Positions 32,272 through 33,051 of a stretch of DNA of 33,051 nucleotides are shown one piece after another. Numbering within the stretch: the first letter of the stretch is position 1; every line of letters begins with the position of its first letter. The stretch is from Nitrospirota bacterium (lineage in GTDB: Bacteria > Nitrospirota > Leptospirillia > Leptospirillales > Leptospirillaceae), in contig JAKAYF010000018.1 in NCBI GenBank assembly GCA_021816465.1, positions 1-33,051 on the forward strand, in the 5' to 3' direction. The position numbers and the translations under genes are program-made. The notes under the pieces are model-generated. The model did not search any database. It had not been told where the DNA came from and worked only from the letters and a program-made list of their open reading frames with translations.

Positions 32272-33051
32272 GAAAACAATTCAAGCGTTCAAATTCCGAC
32301 TCGTCCCGACTCTCGATCAGGAGATTCTCCTGTCCCGCCATGCGGGGTGTGTCCGATTCGTCTGGAACAAGGCCCTCGACCTCCAGACGAGGCGGCTCGA
32401 AGCCGGGATCCCGCTCCTGTCCTACGGGGACCTGGCCAAGCTCCTGACCCTGTGGCGGTCGAGCGAGGAGTACGGCTTCCTGGCCCTGGGACCGGTCCAC
32501 CCCCAGCAGCAGGCATTGAAGAACCTCGACCGGGCCCTTTGGGAAGCCCTGGACAGGAAAAATCCCAAGAGATTCCCCCGGTTCAAGAGGAAGGGAGAGG
32601 GAGACTCCCTTCGCTATCCCGATCCTCTCCAGGTGAAGCTCGACCTCGCGACCCGGGATCCGGAGGGAAGAAATCTCCTTCCCCGGATCTTCCTCCCGAA
32701 GGTGGGATGGGTCAAGGTCCGGGTCTCCCGGCAGATCGAAGGCGATCTCCGAAACGCCACCGTAACCCGAAAGGCGGGGCGGTGGGCCGTCTCCCTGCAA
32801 ACCGAGGAGGACGTTCCGGAGCCGGAAGTCCGGACCCGCCCCGAGGTTGGTGTGGATCTCGGTGTCACGTCTTTTGCCATGACATCGTCCGGTGTCCGGA
32901 TCCACCCGACTCCCGAGCTGGTCATGGCGATGAAGGCCGCTGAAAAGAAGCTCGTCTGGGAGCAGCGCAAGCTCTCCCGGAAATACCGCAAGGGACCGAA
33001 GAGCCAACATTTCCGGAAGCAAAAGATCCAGGTGGCAAGAGCCCACGAACG
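32270..33051 (+). CDS. tnpB: TnpB, RNA-guided nuclease of the IS605-type element (partial)
   Basis: The frame is open without a stop from ATG at 32270 to the window edge (260 codons), so the C-terminal third is missing. The N-terminus MKTIQAFKFRLVPTLDQEIL and CVRFVWNKALDLQTRRLEAG match the TnpB/Cas12-type helix-turn-helix region. RFPRFKRKG is the usual positively charged motif. The first RuvC motif GVDLGVTSFA has the catalytic Asp196. TnpB cuts DNA next to the element's target motif, guided by an RNA from the right end, which lies outside the window. The rest (zinc finger, RuvC II-III) could not be checked. Its ATG and the - strand ATG of tnpA share the four bases CATG. Confidence 0.9.
   Translation, partial: MKTIQAFKFRLVPTLDQEILLSRHAGCVRFVWNKALDLQTRRLEAGIPLLSYGDLAKLLTLWRSSEEYGFLALGPVHPQQQALKNLDRALWEALDRKNPKRFPRFKRKGEGDSLRYPDPLQVKLDLATRDPEGRNLLPRIFLPKVGWVKVRVSRQIEGDLRNATVTRKAGRWAVSLQTEEDVPEPEVRTRPEVGVDLGVTSFAMTSSGVRIHPTPELVMAMKAAEKKLVWEQRKLSRKYRKGPKSQHFRKQKIQVARAHE

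Larger units (their letters stand above)
31754..33051. mobile_element. IS605-type insertion sequence, left part
   Basis: The element carries end hairpins close to rsmE, a frameshifted tnpA on the - strand and a divergent tnpB on the + strand running out of the window. This divergent layout is that of IS605, as opposed to IS608 where the genes run the same way. The left boundary is set approximately, at the rsmE stop codon; the right end is not in the window. Confidence 0.75.

Noticed and set aside
32147-33046. 299-residue - strand ORF
   Set aside because: Shadow of tnpB, which is open on the + strand with clear TnpB motifs.
1-33051. CRISPR array, tRNA or rRNA genes
   Set aside because: No regularly spaced direct repeats and no cloverleaf or rRNA-like stretch were found by eye.

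Overview
The window reads as a bacterial chromosome segment of moderately high GC by eye, from a diderm (Gram-negative envelope) organism. It carries LPS-export genes, TolC-type efflux, several lipoproteins, RpoN and a CIRCE/HrcA heat-shock operon. The frequent TTG/GTG starts, the mdh-lptC-lptA-lptB-rpoN-hpf-rapZ order, the GAF-ANTAR regulator and the IS200/IS605 content make me think of Nitrospirota, possibly a Leptospirillum relative. That placement is an inference from memory and has not been tested. No rRNA, tRNA or CRISPR array was seen.

Region 1 (about 1-12360, + strand) is a dense housekeeping block with many stop/start overlaps. It holds malate dehydrogenase, the LPS transport genes lptC-lptA-lptB, sigma-54 (rpoN), long-form HPF behind its own likely promoter and a structured leader, rapZ, a lipoprotein, the shikimate genes aroC-aroK-aroB, a GAF-GAF-ANTAR regulator, a four-helix membrane protein and a secreted LolA/DUF1571-like protein. 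queF lies convergent on the - strand (12367-12831).

Region 2 (12825-21771) starts with an LPP20-like lipoprotein and a strong terminator. A TetR-regulated block of overlapping or nearly abutting genes follows: tetR, a tetraheme c-type cytochrome, MFP-1, MFS-1, TolC, MFP-2, MFS-2. Two palindromes in front of tetR are likely operators. A multiheme cytochrome inside a two-pump, one-TolC efflux operon is the most unusual chromosomal arrangement here.

Region 3 (21772-25790) is an accessory patch, more AT-rich in parts. It contains a degraded YgiT/MqsA-type antitoxin, a DUF4268-type PD-(D/E)XK-like protein, a broken IS200-type tnpA, and an intact overlapping pair made of an unrecognised 158-residue protein and an AbiEii-type nucleotidyltransferase. 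The pair is a good toxin-antitoxin candidate with an unfamiliar antitoxin.

Region 4 (25795-31753) is the heat-shock operon: a promoter, a perfect CIRCE operator, hrcA, grpE, dnaK, two successive hairpin terminators/attenuators, dnaJ and rsmE. Region 5 (31754-33051) is the left part of an IS605-type element. It has end hairpins, a tnpA carrying two one-base homopolymer deletions, and a divergent, intact tnpB that runs off the window.
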